Shown: positions 19,701 to 27,948 of the stretch, piece after piece
Layout: every line of letters begins with the position of its first letter
Numbering within the stretch: position 1 is the stretch's first letter
The notes under the pieces: model-generated
The model's input: only the letters and a program-made list of their open reading frames with translations
Database searches by the model: none
Told to the model about the DNA's origin: nothing
Position numbers and translations under genes: made by a program
Assembly: GCF_009870825.1 (NCBI RefSeq)
Contig: NZ_WTWY01000001.1
Coordinates: 496,001-560,000, forward strand
Direction of reading: 5' to 3'
Length of the DNA stretch: 64,000 nt
From: Paenibacillus sp. USDA918EY
GTDB lineage: Bacteria > Bacillota > Bacilli > Paenibacillales > Paenibacillaceae

Positions 19701-20111
19701 GAGTGCTTCACGAATGCATCCTTGGGATTAGCTGAACCAACGAACGCGATGTATTACAACGATCAGCCGCCGGAGATGATATTTTACCAGGGCAGGGCAT
19801 GGCTAATGCTGAATAATGAAAAAGAAGCGAAACGGCGTTTTAACAAATTAATCGATTTTGCCGAAAAACATCTGTTTGACGATGTCAGAATGGACTATTT
19901 TGCCGTCTCTTTGCCTGAGTTTCTCCTATTTGAAGACGATTTGAAGAAGCGGAATACGATTCATTGCTTTTTTTTGATGGGACTAGGGCTGCTTGGACTC
20001 GGCCATTCGGCGCAGGCTAAAGAGAAATTCGATAGAGTCCTTCAATTGGATCCGAACCACCAGGGAGCACGAATTCACCGGCAAATGTGTGAAGGCGTAA
20101 GTACTATATAA
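16764..20111 (+). CDS. DUF5107 domain protein with TPR array
   Basis: A 1115-residue protein without signal peptide. The first 350 residues are a DUF5107 domain with a mutarotase-like sugar-binding look (IEIMPELGGRIYRALDKTNN, WISGGIEFNWPQHHRP, WWANPAVAVNDHTQ). From about residue 470 to the end it is a series of TPR-like helical pairs (for example YDCEAYYQLGLSLKFQGRLD, YHYLG-type and LGLGHSAQAKEKFDRVLQLD). It is a large intracellular protein probably binding or processing imported glycans; catalytic activity is unknown. It follows element B and the duplicated promoter module and is divergent from the AraC gene. The GH35/GH38 pair lies 275 bp downstream. Confidence 0.85.
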   Translation: MDNQHVRVWEQVTGIPTYETGEPDKNPMFLEKRVYQGSSGRVYPYPVIDKINDRKTLKNYRIVILENEYVRIEIMPELGGRIYRALDKTNNYDFVYYNRVIKPALVGLAGPWISGGIEFNWPQHHRPNTYGPVEYRFAQNDDGSATVWVSEIDRMYGTKATAGFTLYPGKAYLEISAQLYNRTPEPQTFLWWANPAVAVNDHTQSVFPPDVTAVFDHGKRDVSRFPIATGTYYKMDYSHGVDISRYKNIPVPTSYMAYKSDYDFVGGYDHSVQAGLLHVANHYVSPGKKQWTWGNGEFGQAWDRNLTDEDGPYIELMTGVYTDNQPDFSWLQPYEEKSFKQYFMPYKNIGVVKNASIDAAVNLEIDERSREAVVMAYATSLFKGAVVELKGRKGIYIREEVELSPETTFKSSILMDEEDQPHDLIVSVRNADGKLLVSYRPAETSIEEVPDAASPLPEPEDLKTNEQLYLAGLHLEQYRHATFEPDMYYLEGLKRDPGDIRINVAYGTLLLRRGLFREAEGHFRSAVKSLTWRNPNPYDCEAYYQLGLSLKFQGRLDEAFAAFYKAVWSAAWQDSGYFALAQIACERKEYADALELVDRSLVRNGHHYTARLLKGALLRKLGRFNEALTFTRETLTLDIADFGAYNESYLTLRAQGEIDKADDVLKELVCLMRGDAHNYVQLSSDYAACGLFDEAIEVLNRIVKDHRSNAYPMLHYTLGYAHQKNGQPAEALLYLQGGNAAPPEYCFPNSLFEFLVLENAVMVRPEDDKAHYYLGNWMYDKKRYDEAIHHWEASRTLQGDYPTVHRNLALAYYNKRKDPQAALVSLEKAFEVQPNDPRVLFELDQFYKKLGYEPAKRLAILEDKKSLVLKRDDLYLEYASLLNALGRYEQAAEVLDNRTFHPWEGGEGKVTGQYVLTRVEMAKCALKNNENEEAIRLLNEALVYPENLGEGKLFGAQENHIYYYMGIAYQNLKKGKEALECFTNASLGLAEPTNAMYYNDQPPEMIFYQGRAWLMLNNEKEAKRRFNKLIDFAEKHLFDDVRMDYFAVSLPEFLLFEDDLKKRNTIHCFFLMGLGLLGLGHSAQAKEKFDRVLQLDPNHQGARIHRQMCEGVSTI

Positions 20112-20386
20112 CCGATTGGTAAATTGCTCGCTCATTGTTATAAACGTAAAAATTAGCGTCGCGCTGTCGATTAGAGATGAGAAGGCCATTAAAGTCTGGC
20201 CCAGTGACGAACGATCCATCTCGCAGAAAAGCAACGGAGATGTTAAGATTTTGAGAATTACAATAAAAGAAGAGAACGACAGTCGCATTTTTTGAAGGTA
20301 ATAGCATTTTTCATTGTTTTTGAAATCAGCGTTACATGTTACGTTTTCCTCAAGCCTTAAATTAAAGAATTGAGGAGACTTCAGGA
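20112..20386. other. Intergenic region before the GH35 operon
   Basis: No gene, clear terminator or repeat recognised. An AT-rich stretch at 20230-20340 probably holds the promoter of the GH35-GH38 operon. TTGAGGAG just before 20387 is the ribosome binding site. Confidence 0.4.
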
Positions 20387-22156
20387 ATGGCAACTTTTAT
20401 AGTCGAGGGGAAACAGTTTTTGTACAATGGTGAGCCCATACGAATTTTATCCGGCGCCATTCATTATTTCCGCATCGTACCGGAATATTGGCGGGATCGG
20501 TTGCTGAAATTGAAAGCTTGCGGCTTTAATACGGTTGAAACGTATGTGGCGTGGAATGTGCATGAGCCGCAGGAAGGACAATTCAACTTTCAAGGTATTG
20601 CCGATGTGGAGCGTTTTATCCGGTTGGCGGTGGAACTAGGTCTGCATGTCATCATCAGGCCAAGCCCGTATATTTGTGCGGAATGGGAGTTTGGCGGCTT
20701 GCCGGCTTGGCTGCTGCGCGATCCTTCCATGCGTCTACGTAGCTGCTATAAGCCTTATCTGGACAAAATCGATGCTTATTACGATGAGTTAATGCCCAGG
20801 TTAAAGCCGCTTTTATGTACGAACGGCGGACCGATTATTGCGATGCAAATCGAAAATGAATATGGCAGCTACGGGAACGACAAACAGTATCTAGCGTACC
20901 TGAAACAAGCCATGATTAAGCGCGGAATGGATGTACTTCTCTTCACATCGGATGGATACGACGATTCCAATCTCCAAGGGGGACTCCTTCCAGGGGTGCT
21001 GGCTACCGTCAATTTCGGATCGCGACCGGAGGAAGCCTTTTCTAAGCTTGAAGAATATCAGCCCGACTGGCCGAAGATGTGTATGGAATACTGGAACGGT
21101 TGGTTTGATCATTGGGGAGACGAGCATCATGTGAGAGAACATGATGATGTGGTGGATGTAATGGACAGGATGTTACAATCCGGCGCATCTATCAACTTTT
21201 ATATGTTCCATGGCGGGACGAATTTCGGTTTTTACAACGGCGCCAATTATCTAGGTAAGTATGAACCGACTGTGACCAGCTACGACTATCATGCGGCATT
21301 GAATGAATCTGGAGATATCACGGATAAATATGAAGCGATTCGCGAAGTCATTTCTAAATATGTAGAACTGCCAGAGGTGGAATTGCCGCCAACTGTCCCT
21401 AAGAAAAACTACGGCAAAGTCCGACTAACCGAGCAGGCGCGTTTGTTCGATTCGCTCGATCGGTTGTCTGAGCCGGTGCGGCGGCCTTGTCCGGAAACGA
21501 TGGAGCATATGGGGCAGAATTATGGTTTTATCCTATATACAACCCGTATTTCCGGTCCAAGAGCGAAAAACAAGATCACGATTCAGGAAGTTCGCGACCG
21601 GGCGCTGCTCTATCTGGACGGTGTGTATCAGGGGTGCGTAGAGCGCAACACTCACGATCAAACGCTGGAGATCAAAGAAAATGACATCGTGGCGGACATT
21701 CCGCCGGAAGGTGCGACCTTGAGCATTCTCGTTGAAAATATGGGCCGGATCAATTACGGTTTCGGAATGAAAGACCCGAAGGGGATTACCGAAGGCGTCC
21801 GCTTCGAGCGAATGTTCCTGCATGATTGGACGATTCATACGCTTCCGCTGGACGATTTGTCCGGTCTTTCATTTCAGGATTTGCAACCGGATGAGGCATA
21901 TACGCCTACTTTTTATAAAGCCGTGTTCCACATTGAAGAGGCAGGCGACACCTTCCTCAAATTGGAAGGCTGGACGAAAGGAGTCGCCTTCATCAACGGC
22001 TTCAATCTAGGGCGCTACTGGGATATAGGACCGCAAAAGGCGTTGTACGTTCCAGGTCCTCTTCTTCGCGAAGGAGAAAATGAGCTGATCGTATTTGAAC
22101 TGCACGGAATGCAGGAACCGGTTGTCATATTCCAAGACTTTGCCGAGTTGGGCTAA
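20387..22156 (+). CDS. Beta-galactosidase, GH35
   Basis: A 589-residue cytosolic GH35 enzyme. The N-terminal TIM barrel shows LSGAIHYFRIVPEYWRDRL, GFNTVETYVAWNVHEPQEG and the signature GGPIIAMQIENEYGSYG, with the acid/base Glu near residue 158. The nucleophile Glu lies in MCMEYWNGWFDHWG (about residue 232). GGTNFGFYNGAN and the C-terminal jelly rolls (GWTKGVAFINGFNLGRYWDI) complete the family pattern. It removes terminal beta-galactose from oligosaccharides or N-glycan antennae. A 14-bp gap to the GH38 gene indicates one operon. Confidence 0.95.
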   Translation: MATFIVEGKQFLYNGEPIRILSGAIHYFRIVPEYWRDRLLKLKACGFNTVETYVAWNVHEPQEGQFNFQGIADVERFIRLAVELGLHVIIRPSPYICAEWEFGGLPAWLLRDPSMRLRSCYKPYLDKIDAYYDELMPRLKPLLCTNGGPIIAMQIENEYGSYGNDKQYLAYLKQAMIKRGMDVLLFTSDGYDDSNLQGGLLPGVLATVNFGSRPEEAFSKLEEYQPDWPKMCMEYWNGWFDHWGDEHHVREHDDVVDVMDRMLQSGASINFYMFHGGTNFGFYNGANYLGKYEPTVTSYDYHAALNESGDITDKYEAIREVISKYVELPEVELPPTVPKKNYGKVRLTEQARLFDSLDRLSEPVRRPCPETMEHMGQNYGFILYTTRISGPRAKNKITIQEVRDRALLYLDGVYQGCVERNTHDQTLEIKENDIVADIPPEGATLSILVENMGRINYGFGMKDPKGITEGVRFERMFLHDWTIHTLPLDDLSGLSFQDLQPDEAYTPTFYKAVFHIEEAGDTFLKLEGWTKGVAFINGFNLGRYWDIGPQKALYVPGPLLREGENELIVFELHGMQEPVVIFQDFAELG

Positions 22157-22170
22157 GGAGGGCGAGATTC

Positions 22171-24624
22171 ATGAAATATCCTGAACGGAAATGGACGATC
22201 TATGTGATTCACCATTCGCATACCGATATCGGGTATACAGAGCGACAAGAAAAAATCGAACAATTTCATATTGATTTTATTCACCAAGCCTTATCAATCC
22301 TTGCATCCATTGAATCCGGCGAACGTAAAGATTGGGCAGGGTTTAAGTGGACATGCGAAACATTCTGGGCCGTCGAACGGTTTTGGGAGCAAGCCTCGGA
22401 AGAAACCAGGGAACAATTTGTCCGCGCCGTTCAATCCGGAGCGATCGGACTTTCGGCCAACTACTTGAATATGACGGAATTGATCGACGGATCCTTATTG
22501 CGGAATATGATAGCGAAATCCATTCGTTTTGCAGAATCGCACGACATCAAGGTGGATTCGGCCATGACCGCCGACATCAACGGCTACAGCTGGGGTTTCG
22601 CTCAAGAACTTGCCGATGCGGGAGTAGAGCATCTATTATCGTGCGTCCATCCGCATCACGGGATGTTCCCGCTTTGGAAGAAACAAACTCCATTTTGGTG
22701 GGAGACTCCGAAAGGCAACCGCCTCCTCGTATGGAACGGAGACCATTATAATTTGGGGAATGATTTCGGTTTTGCGCCAAAGGCGACACACAGCTATGTC
22801 ATTCTCGATGAATTTCCGAATGAGACGAACCGGGAAAACCATTGGGAGGTGCTGGAAAAGCGTGTTTTCCGCTACTTGTCTCAATTGGAAGCTGAAAAAT
22901 TCCCATACTCTTTCGTTCCCGTAGCGGTTTCGGGATTAATGACAGATAATGCGCCGCCCAATGCCGGGATCATCCCGCTGCTTCAAGAATGGAATGAGAA
23001 ACATGGCGATCTTGTTGAACTGAAGATGGTGACGTTAAGCGAATTTTTCACCATATTCAAGCCGCATGCGGATTCGATCCCGGTCTATAAGGGGGATTGG
23101 CCTGACTGGTGGTCGGATGGCGTTGCTTCTACGGCCATATCAACTCAGGTGTTTCGGCAAGCGAAACGCACATTGCGGCTGGTTAAACAGTTGGACCCCG
23201 AGCACCAAGTCAATTCGCCAGATAAGATAGAAGAAATCGAGTATCAATTAATACAATATGCCGAGCATACGTGGGGGCATTCTCATTCCGTAAGTGAACC
23301 ATGGAATCCTCACGTTCAGTCGTTAAGAGTAAGAAAGGACGCATATGCAGCGAATGCAAGCCGTCTTACTAGTGTAGCGCTCGATAGGATCCTCAGGCAT
23401 CGCGGGGAGGCGGAGCTGTATCCGGATCGGCCTTTCACTTATAAAGTGATCAATCCAACCGCAGAACCTGTTGAAGATGTGGCTTTTTTGCATATCGATT
23501 ATTGGGAGTGTCCTGTCTTTAAGCATGGCATGGAAGTGGTGGAAATCGAGACAGGCTCTGTCGTTCCCCATCAAATAAAGGCGATAAGCAGAGGTTGGCA
23601 GATTATTATTCAGGTCAAGTTGAATGCAGGAGAAGAACAAAGCTATATGCTTCGACCTGCTGTCATCGAAAGTCATATCACAACGATAAACGCTGATTTA
23701 ATCGGAAGTGATGGCGTGCGGGATGTTGTCCCTTTCCATCCGATAGACAATCCGGAGAAGATTCGTATTTCGGAGCATAAAATTAGCACCCCTTATGTCC
23801 ATATTTCCTGGAAGGCAGGCGAAGGGATTACCTCTTGGATTGATCTGACAACGGGTATAGATTTACTGCAAGAAAGCGAGCATGCTCCATTCACGCCGGT
23901 TTACGAAGTAACTCCCGTGCAGAATGAAGCAGAGATCATGTCCGTGCGCAGGGGGATGGGCCGAAATCGCAAAGGATTTAACGTCCAGCGCAGTGTCGGA
24001 CGGCTCGTTCGTATTAAAACGGGTGAGCAAGGCGAGATGTACGGAACGATTGAACTGCAATATGAAGTCGCCGGAATGTCCTATTATTCCGTGTTTGTTA
24101 CTGCATATGCCAATATGCCGCGTGTCGATGTTGCCGTCCGCCTGCATAAGGATAGTGTATGGAGTCCGGAAAATGTGTACGTGTCATTACCATTCCGTGC
24201 AAGTGAGGATGAAGATGAACAATTATGGCTTGAAAAAGCGGGTTGCATGATTCGTCCGGGGGAAGATCAGCTGCCAGGGACATGTATTGATTTTTACTGT
24301 ATACAGGAAGGATTGGCATTTGTGTCACCACAAGCTGGATTAGCGCTTGCAACTCCGGATGCTCCATTGATTCAATTAGGTTCGATCGAGCATCAGGCAA
24401 GACATTTGCATCAACAATCTGCTAAAGGAAAAGAGCCAGGCCACTTGTATGCATGGGTGCTGAACAATTTCTGGGAGACTAATTTTCAGGCCACGGTCGG
24501 CGGTTTTTACGAATTCAGATACTTGTTACAGTGGGGGAATGATCTGGCAGATGCAAATGCGGCAATTGGCCGTTGCCATCAAATGAATAATGGAATAGTC
24601 GCATTCCGAACGTCTTCCAAATAG
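22171..24624 (+). CDS. GH38-type alpha-mannosidase
   Basis: An 817-residue cytosolic enzyme of the GH38 family. The N-terminus VIHHSHTDIGYTERQEKI has the zinc-binding His-x-Asp of GH38. SAMTADINGYSWGFAQELAD carries the likely nucleophile Asp (position about 130-135), and YAEHTWGHSHSVSEPWN has the conserved His. The C-terminal half is the beta-sandwich region. It would hydrolyse alpha-mannosyl linkages, fitting sequential trimming of galactosylated, mannosylated glycans with the upstream GH35. Ribosome binding site AAGGAGGG precedes ATG 22171. It is distinct from the DUF5054 protein at 4646. Confidence 0.9.
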   Translation: MKYPERKWTIYVIHHSHTDIGYTERQEKIEQFHIDFIHQALSILASIESGERKDWAGFKWTCETFWAVERFWEQASEETREQFVRAVQSGAIGLSANYLNMTELIDGSLLRNMIAKSIRFAESHDIKVDSAMTADINGYSWGFAQELADAGVEHLLSCVHPHHGMFPLWKKQTPFWWETPKGNRLLVWNGDHYNLGNDFGFAPKATHSYVILDEFPNETNRENHWEVLEKRVFRYLSQLEAEKFPYSFVPVAVSGLMTDNAPPNAGIIPLLQEWNEKHGDLVELKMVTLSEFFTIFKPHADSIPVYKGDWPDWWSDGVASTAISTQVFRQAKRTLRLVKQLDPEHQVNSPDKIEEIEYQLIQYAEHTWGHSHSVSEPWNPHVQSLRVRKDAYAANASRLTSVALDRILRHRGEAELYPDRPFTYKVINPTAEPVEDVAFLHIDYWECPVFKHGMEVVEIETGSVVPHQIKAISRGWQIIIQVKLNAGEEQSYMLRPAVIESHITTINADLIGSDGVRDVVPFHPIDNPEKIRISEHKISTPYVHISWKAGEGITSWIDLTTGIDLLQESEHAPFTPVYEVTPVQNEAEIMSVRRGMGRNRKGFNVQRSVGRLVRIKTGEQGEMYGTIELQYEVAGMSYYSVFVTAYANMPRVDVAVRLHKDSVWSPENVYVSLPFRASEDEDEQLWLEKAGCMIRPGEDQLPGTCIDFYCIQEGLAFVSPQAGLALATPDAPLIQLGSIEHQARHLHQQSAKGKEPGHLYAWVLNNFWETNFQATVGGFYEFRYLLQWGNDLADANAAIGRCHQMNNGIVAFRTSSK

Positions 24625-24769
24625 GGACATTCTATGAAGAGGAGAGAAGATGTGTTCTCCATACGGCTTTCATTTTTAAGGCGATTATAAAACAGCGGGT
24701 CTCAAGCAACTTCATTATCGGCTTGTTCACGCCGGAAGGAGATATGGCGGCGGCCGATGCGCTCCAGGA

Positions 24770-25279
24770 ATGTCCGCAAATGAAACTAAAGCACTGGCGT
24801 CTAGAATCGAGGACGTCCCCGAACTGTTAGTCGAAATAAATATTGCAGTGGGTAAACCTGTTAAAGGGACAAATAAAGCGAGAATTGAAATTCCTATTAC
24901 AGACGGAAGCACATATACCGTTAGAATTTTATTATTGGACGCTAAGGGCAGTGTAATTAGTTATGCAGATCATATAGGCGTACTAAATGATAATCATGCA
25001 GATGTTTATGAAGGCACTGCAACTTTGAATGGATCTAAAGTTAAACTGTCTGGGCCAACATCCAATGATTGGTGGCATTTATATGCATGGCAGGACGGCA
25101 AACAGATTACATTCAAAAATGGAAGACAATTTGCCATTCGCGGTGTTGATGATTTAACATCACTTACAGTTGAGGGAGGCTCCGGCGTTATTAAAGTCGT
25201 TCTTGAAGACTTCAGTGGCAAAATGTCTGAGCCAGTAGAAGTTCCATTTGGAACAACGTACACAAGTATGGAAAAATAG
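24770..25279 (+). CDS. Hypothetical protein, possibly a remnant
   Basis: A 169-residue frame I do not recognise. It is rich in beta-type patterns (ARIEIPITDGSTYTVRILLL, VYEGTATLNGSKVKLSG, WWHLYAWQDGKQITFKNGR, IKVVLEDFSGKMSEPVEVPF), like an Ig- or jelly-roll-type module of a secreted protein, but there is no signal peptide and no clear ribosome binding site before the ATG. The preceding 140 bp reads in one frame as FTPEGDMAAADALQECPQM, which suggests a truncated larger gene. It may be co-transcribed with GH38 or be a decayed fragment. Confidence 0.4.
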   Translation: MSANETKALASRIEDVPELLVEINIAVGKPVKGTNKARIEIPITDGSTYTVRILLLDAKGSVISYADHIGVLNDNHADVYEGTATLNGSKVKLSGPTSNDWWHLYAWQDGKQITFKNGRQFAIRGVDDLTSLTVEGGSGVIKVVLEDFSGKMSEPVEVPFGTTYTSMEK

Positions 25280-25339
25280 GAAACGCCAGTTTACCTTTTA
25301 AGCTGCAATGGGACTGATATCATAGTGTAAGGCAAAATG

Positions 25340-25400
25340 AAACACCTTCAAGGAAATTGGGCCATATCGAATGATCTGGAGAATACCTCGGAGGTGTTTT
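25340..25400 (+). terminator. Possible terminator of the GH35-GH38 unit
   Basis: AAACACCT (25340-25347) pairs with AGGTGTTT (25392-25399), followed by T; the internal loop is long (44 bases), so confidence is moderate. Confidence 0.45.
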
Positions 25401-25463
25401 ATGCTCATTTAATAGTGTATTAACATGTAGGCTGGTTAATTTATGCAAACCCAATAGAAATAC

Positions 25464-25482
25464 CATTGAACGAAGCACAATT
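25464..25482 (+). promoter_or_regulatory. Candidate enhancer site upstream of rpoN
   Basis: CATTGAACGAAGCACAATT lies 95 bp before the rpoN sigma-54 promoter and partly matches the motif at 31502 and 37317 (CATT-GAAC...CTAAATT). By-eye similarity only. Confidence 0.3.
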
Positions 25483-25504
25483 CCCCCAATATTTATACAA
25501 TTTA

Positions 25505-25549
25505 AAAAAACTCGATTTCCTATAATTATGGGACATCGAGTTTTTTATT
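25505..25549. terminator. Bidirectional terminator before rpoN
   Basis: AAAAAACTCGAT (25505-25516) pairs with ATCGAGTTTTTT (25536-25547) with a 19-base loop; T-runs occur on both strands. It insulates the sigma-54 cluster from the glycan locus. Confidence 0.75.
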
Positions 25550-25558
25550 TTTTTACCA

Positions 25559-25574
25559 TGGCATGAAGTTTGCT
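25559..25574 (+). promoter_or_regulatory. Sigma-54 promoter P1 (rpoN)
   Basis: TGGCATGAAGTTTGCT has the GG-N10-GC spacing and fits TGGCACG-N4-TTGCW with one mismatch. The -12 C lies 49 bp from the rpoN start, so rpoN appears to be transcribed by its own product. Confidence 0.8.
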
Positions 25575-25621
25575 TTAAATTCACCAAGAAAAGTATCTGG
25601 ATCACGGGAGGGATGTACCAT

Positions 25622-26941
25622 ATGCAGATGACATATCGACTGAATCAGGAACAGCGCGTAAAACTGTTCATTACCCCTGAACTGAAGCAGTCCCTTCACA
25701 TTCTACAGCTAGCTGGAACGGATCTTGCTCCGTACCTTCAAGAGCAGGCAATAGAAAATCCTTTTATAGAGATTGAATGGTTATCCGAGTCATTCTATTC
25801 CGGCTCCGGCGTCAAAAATATGGAAAAATCTAATTTCAACGCAGTTGAGGCTTACGGTACGAAAACTGCAACAAGGGGTACGCTTGAAAACTGGATGATG
25901 AACCAATTTCGAATGACGAGCTACTCCTTGGAACAATTTAAGGCGTTTTCCTATTTGGCCGGTAACCTGAACGAGGCCGGTTATTTGACAGTAAGTCTGG
26001 AGGAAGCCGCACAAGAGCTGAATTTGACAAGCGATGTCATGGAAACCGCGCTCAGGACGCTTCAATCATTTGATCCCCCGGGTGTTGGAGGGAGAACTTT
26101 GCAGGAATGTCTAACGATTCAAATCGAACGAGATCCGTTTGCCATAAAAGGGGCATTGGAGATGGTTTCAGGTTATTTGCAAGACCTTTCCAAAGGAAGA
26201 ACCGACAAAATTTCCAAAGAGTTAAACATCGAACCGTTGCAAGTGTCTAAAATCCTAACATACATTCGCACACTCAATCCACGTCCTGGTCTAGCTTTTG
26301 TAACGGATGAGGAGCAGAACATCATCGTCGATGCCCATGTCTACATGAACAGCAACCAGTTTGTCATCGAGCTGAATCATCAAGATCACGTAAAAATCAG
26401 TGTTAACAAAGAGTATCTTCACATGGTTGATGGTCTTAACGATATAGCGGTTTCTCGCTTTTATGATGAAAAAATAAAGGAGGCTCATTGGCTGCTGCGC
26501 AGCTTGAACCAACGTAATCAAACGCTGTTAAAAGTAATTACGGCCATTGTGGAGGAACAGGCTGATTTTATAAATGGAACGGCGCAGGGAATTAGACCGA
26601 TGACTTTGAGAAACATCGCGCAAAAGCTTGATTTGCACGAGTCCACTGTCAGCCGTGCAGTTAAAAATAAATACATTCGTACGCCAAGAGGCATATTTGA
26701 GCTGAAGTTTTTTTTCTCAATCGCCATTCAAACCAACGGAGGTGAAGACATCTCGGCTCAAAATATCAAATGCATGATCAAGGAAATGATTCACGGGGAA
26801 AACAAGAGAAAACCGCTGTCCGACCAAGAGATTACGAATATGCTCATTGAGAAAGGAATCTGTTTATCGCGCAGAACCGTTGCCAAATACCGTGAAGAGG
26901 AACATATCTTATGCTCCTCCCTGCGGAAGACAAACGGTTGA
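25622..26941 (+). CDS. rpoN: RNA polymerase sigma-54 factor
   Basis: About 439 residues with the full sigma-54 layout: N-terminal activator-interacting region I rich in Gln and Leu (LNQEQRVKLFITPELKQSLHILQL), core-binding domain (LRTLQSFDPPGVGGRTLQECL), helix-turn-helix (IAQKLDLHESTVSRAVKNKYI) and the C-terminal RpoN box RRTVAKYRE that contacts the -24 element. A start at ATG 25613 is possible, but ATG 25622 is better spaced from GGGAGGG. Bacillus calls this gene sigL. It is embedded in the collagen/hydroxyproline cluster, preceded by a sigma-54 promoter and followed by the deaminase and dehydrogenase genes, with no terminator seen between. Confidence 0.95.
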   Translation: MQMTYRLNQEQRVKLFITPELKQSLHILQLAGTDLAPYLQEQAIENPFIEIEWLSESFYSGSGVKNMEKSNFNAVEAYGTKTATRGTLENWMMNQFRMTSYSLEQFKAFSYLAGNLNEAGYLTVSLEEAAQELNLTSDVMETALRTLQSFDPPGVGGRTLQECLTIQIERDPFAIKGALEMVSGYLQDLSKGRTDKISKELNIEPLQVSKILTYIRTLNPRPGLAFVTDEEQNIIVDAHVYMNSNQFVIELNHQDHVKISVNKEYLHMVDGLNDIAVSRFYDEKIKEAHWLLRSLNQRNQTLLKVITAIVEEQADFINGTAQGIRPMTLRNIAQKLDLHESTVSRAVKNKYIRTPRGIFELKFFFSIAIQTNGGEDISAQNIKCMIKEMIHGENKRKPLSDQEITNMLIEKGICLSRRTVAKYREEEHILCSSLRKTNG

Positions 26942-27033
26942 GACTCTGAATTACGGTAAGGAGGGATGCTTACTCGATCATACTTGCGACTTGTGCAAGA
27001 AACAGCATAAAAATTGAGAGGAGAAGACGAAAA

Positions 27034-27927
27034 ATGAGCAAATTTCCTGGAATTTATGTTGCAACTGTAACACCTTTTACAGCTTCATATGAGGTTGATT
27101 TCAATCGTTTGAAGGAGCATGTTGACTGGTTGATTCAGAAGGGCGTCGACGGCATTATTCCGACGGGATCGCTGGGCGAGTATGCCACTCTAACAAGCGA
27201 AGAAAGGGCTCAGGTGATCACGGCAACCATCGACGCAGCCGCGGGACGTGTGCCGGTAGTTATCGGCGGAGCAGCACCTTCCACCAAACAAGTGGTCGAA
27301 CTGATCCAGTTTTCCAAAGAGAAAGGCGCAGAAGGAGTTATGGCGCTGCCGCCGATCAATTATAAACCTACTGAAGATGAGGTCGTGGCCCACTATGAGG
27401 CGGTTTCCAATGCGGGATTGCCGGTTATCGTATATAACAATCCTTATGATTACCCGGTTGATTTGACGCCTCGCATCCTTCAGAAGCTGTCTAAATTCGA
27501 AAACATCGTTGCTGTCAAAGAATTTTCCGGTGACGTGCGCCGGGTTTACGATATTCTTCGAGAGACCGATTTGGAAGTGATGATCGGCGTTGACGATCTT
27601 GCGCTTGAAGGTGCCTTGGCAGGGGCTACCGGTTGGATTGCCGGATTCGCAAATGCATTTCCGAGAGAAAGCATCACGGTCTTTAACATGACAAGAACGG
27701 GCCGTGTGGACGAAGCGCTTGAACTTTACCGTTATTTATTGCCTTTATTCCATTTTGATGCCAATCCGCGCCTGGTCCAGGCGATCAAATACGTAATGGA
27801 TTTTGTCGGTCAACCGGCTGGGCCGAGTCGTCCTCCTAGACTGCCGCTTCCGGAAGAAGACCGGCTTGCAGTACAGGAAGCGTACAAATATGCTGTAAAC
27901 CGTCCCATTAGAATCGTTCAAGAATAA
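27034..27927 (+). CDS. DapA-family 1-pyrroline-4-hydroxy-2-carboxylate deaminase (probable)
   Basis: A 297-residue DHDPS/NAL-superfamily TIM-barrel lyase. Schiff-base Lys about residue 162 (NIVAVKEFSGD), catalytic Tyr in VIVYNNPYDYP (about residue 134) and GIIPTGSLGEYATLT in place of the usual GTTGE motif. It is unlikely to be the lysine enzyme: in hydroxyproline clusters this family deaminates 1-pyrroline-4-hydroxy-2-carboxylate to 2-oxoglutarate semialdehyde (EC 3.5.4.22), and it is followed 21 bp later by a semialdehyde dehydrogenase. No sigma-54 site was found directly upstream, so it is probably read from P1 through rpoN. Confidence 0.85.
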   Translation: MSKFPGIYVATVTPFTASYEVDFNRLKEHVDWLIQKGVDGIIPTGSLGEYATLTSEERAQVITATIDAAAGRVPVVIGGAAPSTKQVVELIQFSKEKGAEGVMALPPINYKPTEDEVVAHYEAVSNAGLPVIVYNNPYDYPVDLTPRILQKLSKFENIVAVKEFSGDVRRVYDILRETDLEVMIGVDDLALEGALAGATGWIAGFANAFPRESITVFNMTRTGRVDEALELYRYLLPLFHFDANPRLVQAIKYVMDFVGQPAGPSRPPRLPLPEEDRLAVQEAYKYAVNRPIRIVQE

Positions 27928-27948
27928 ATAAGATAGGGAGATCTTTTT

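Noticed and set aside
27034..27927. Lysine-pathway dihydrodipicolinate synthase
   Set aside because: The DapA fold is shared, but the adjoining semialdehyde dehydrogenase and the hydroxyproline genes under sigma-54 control fit the deaminase role much better.
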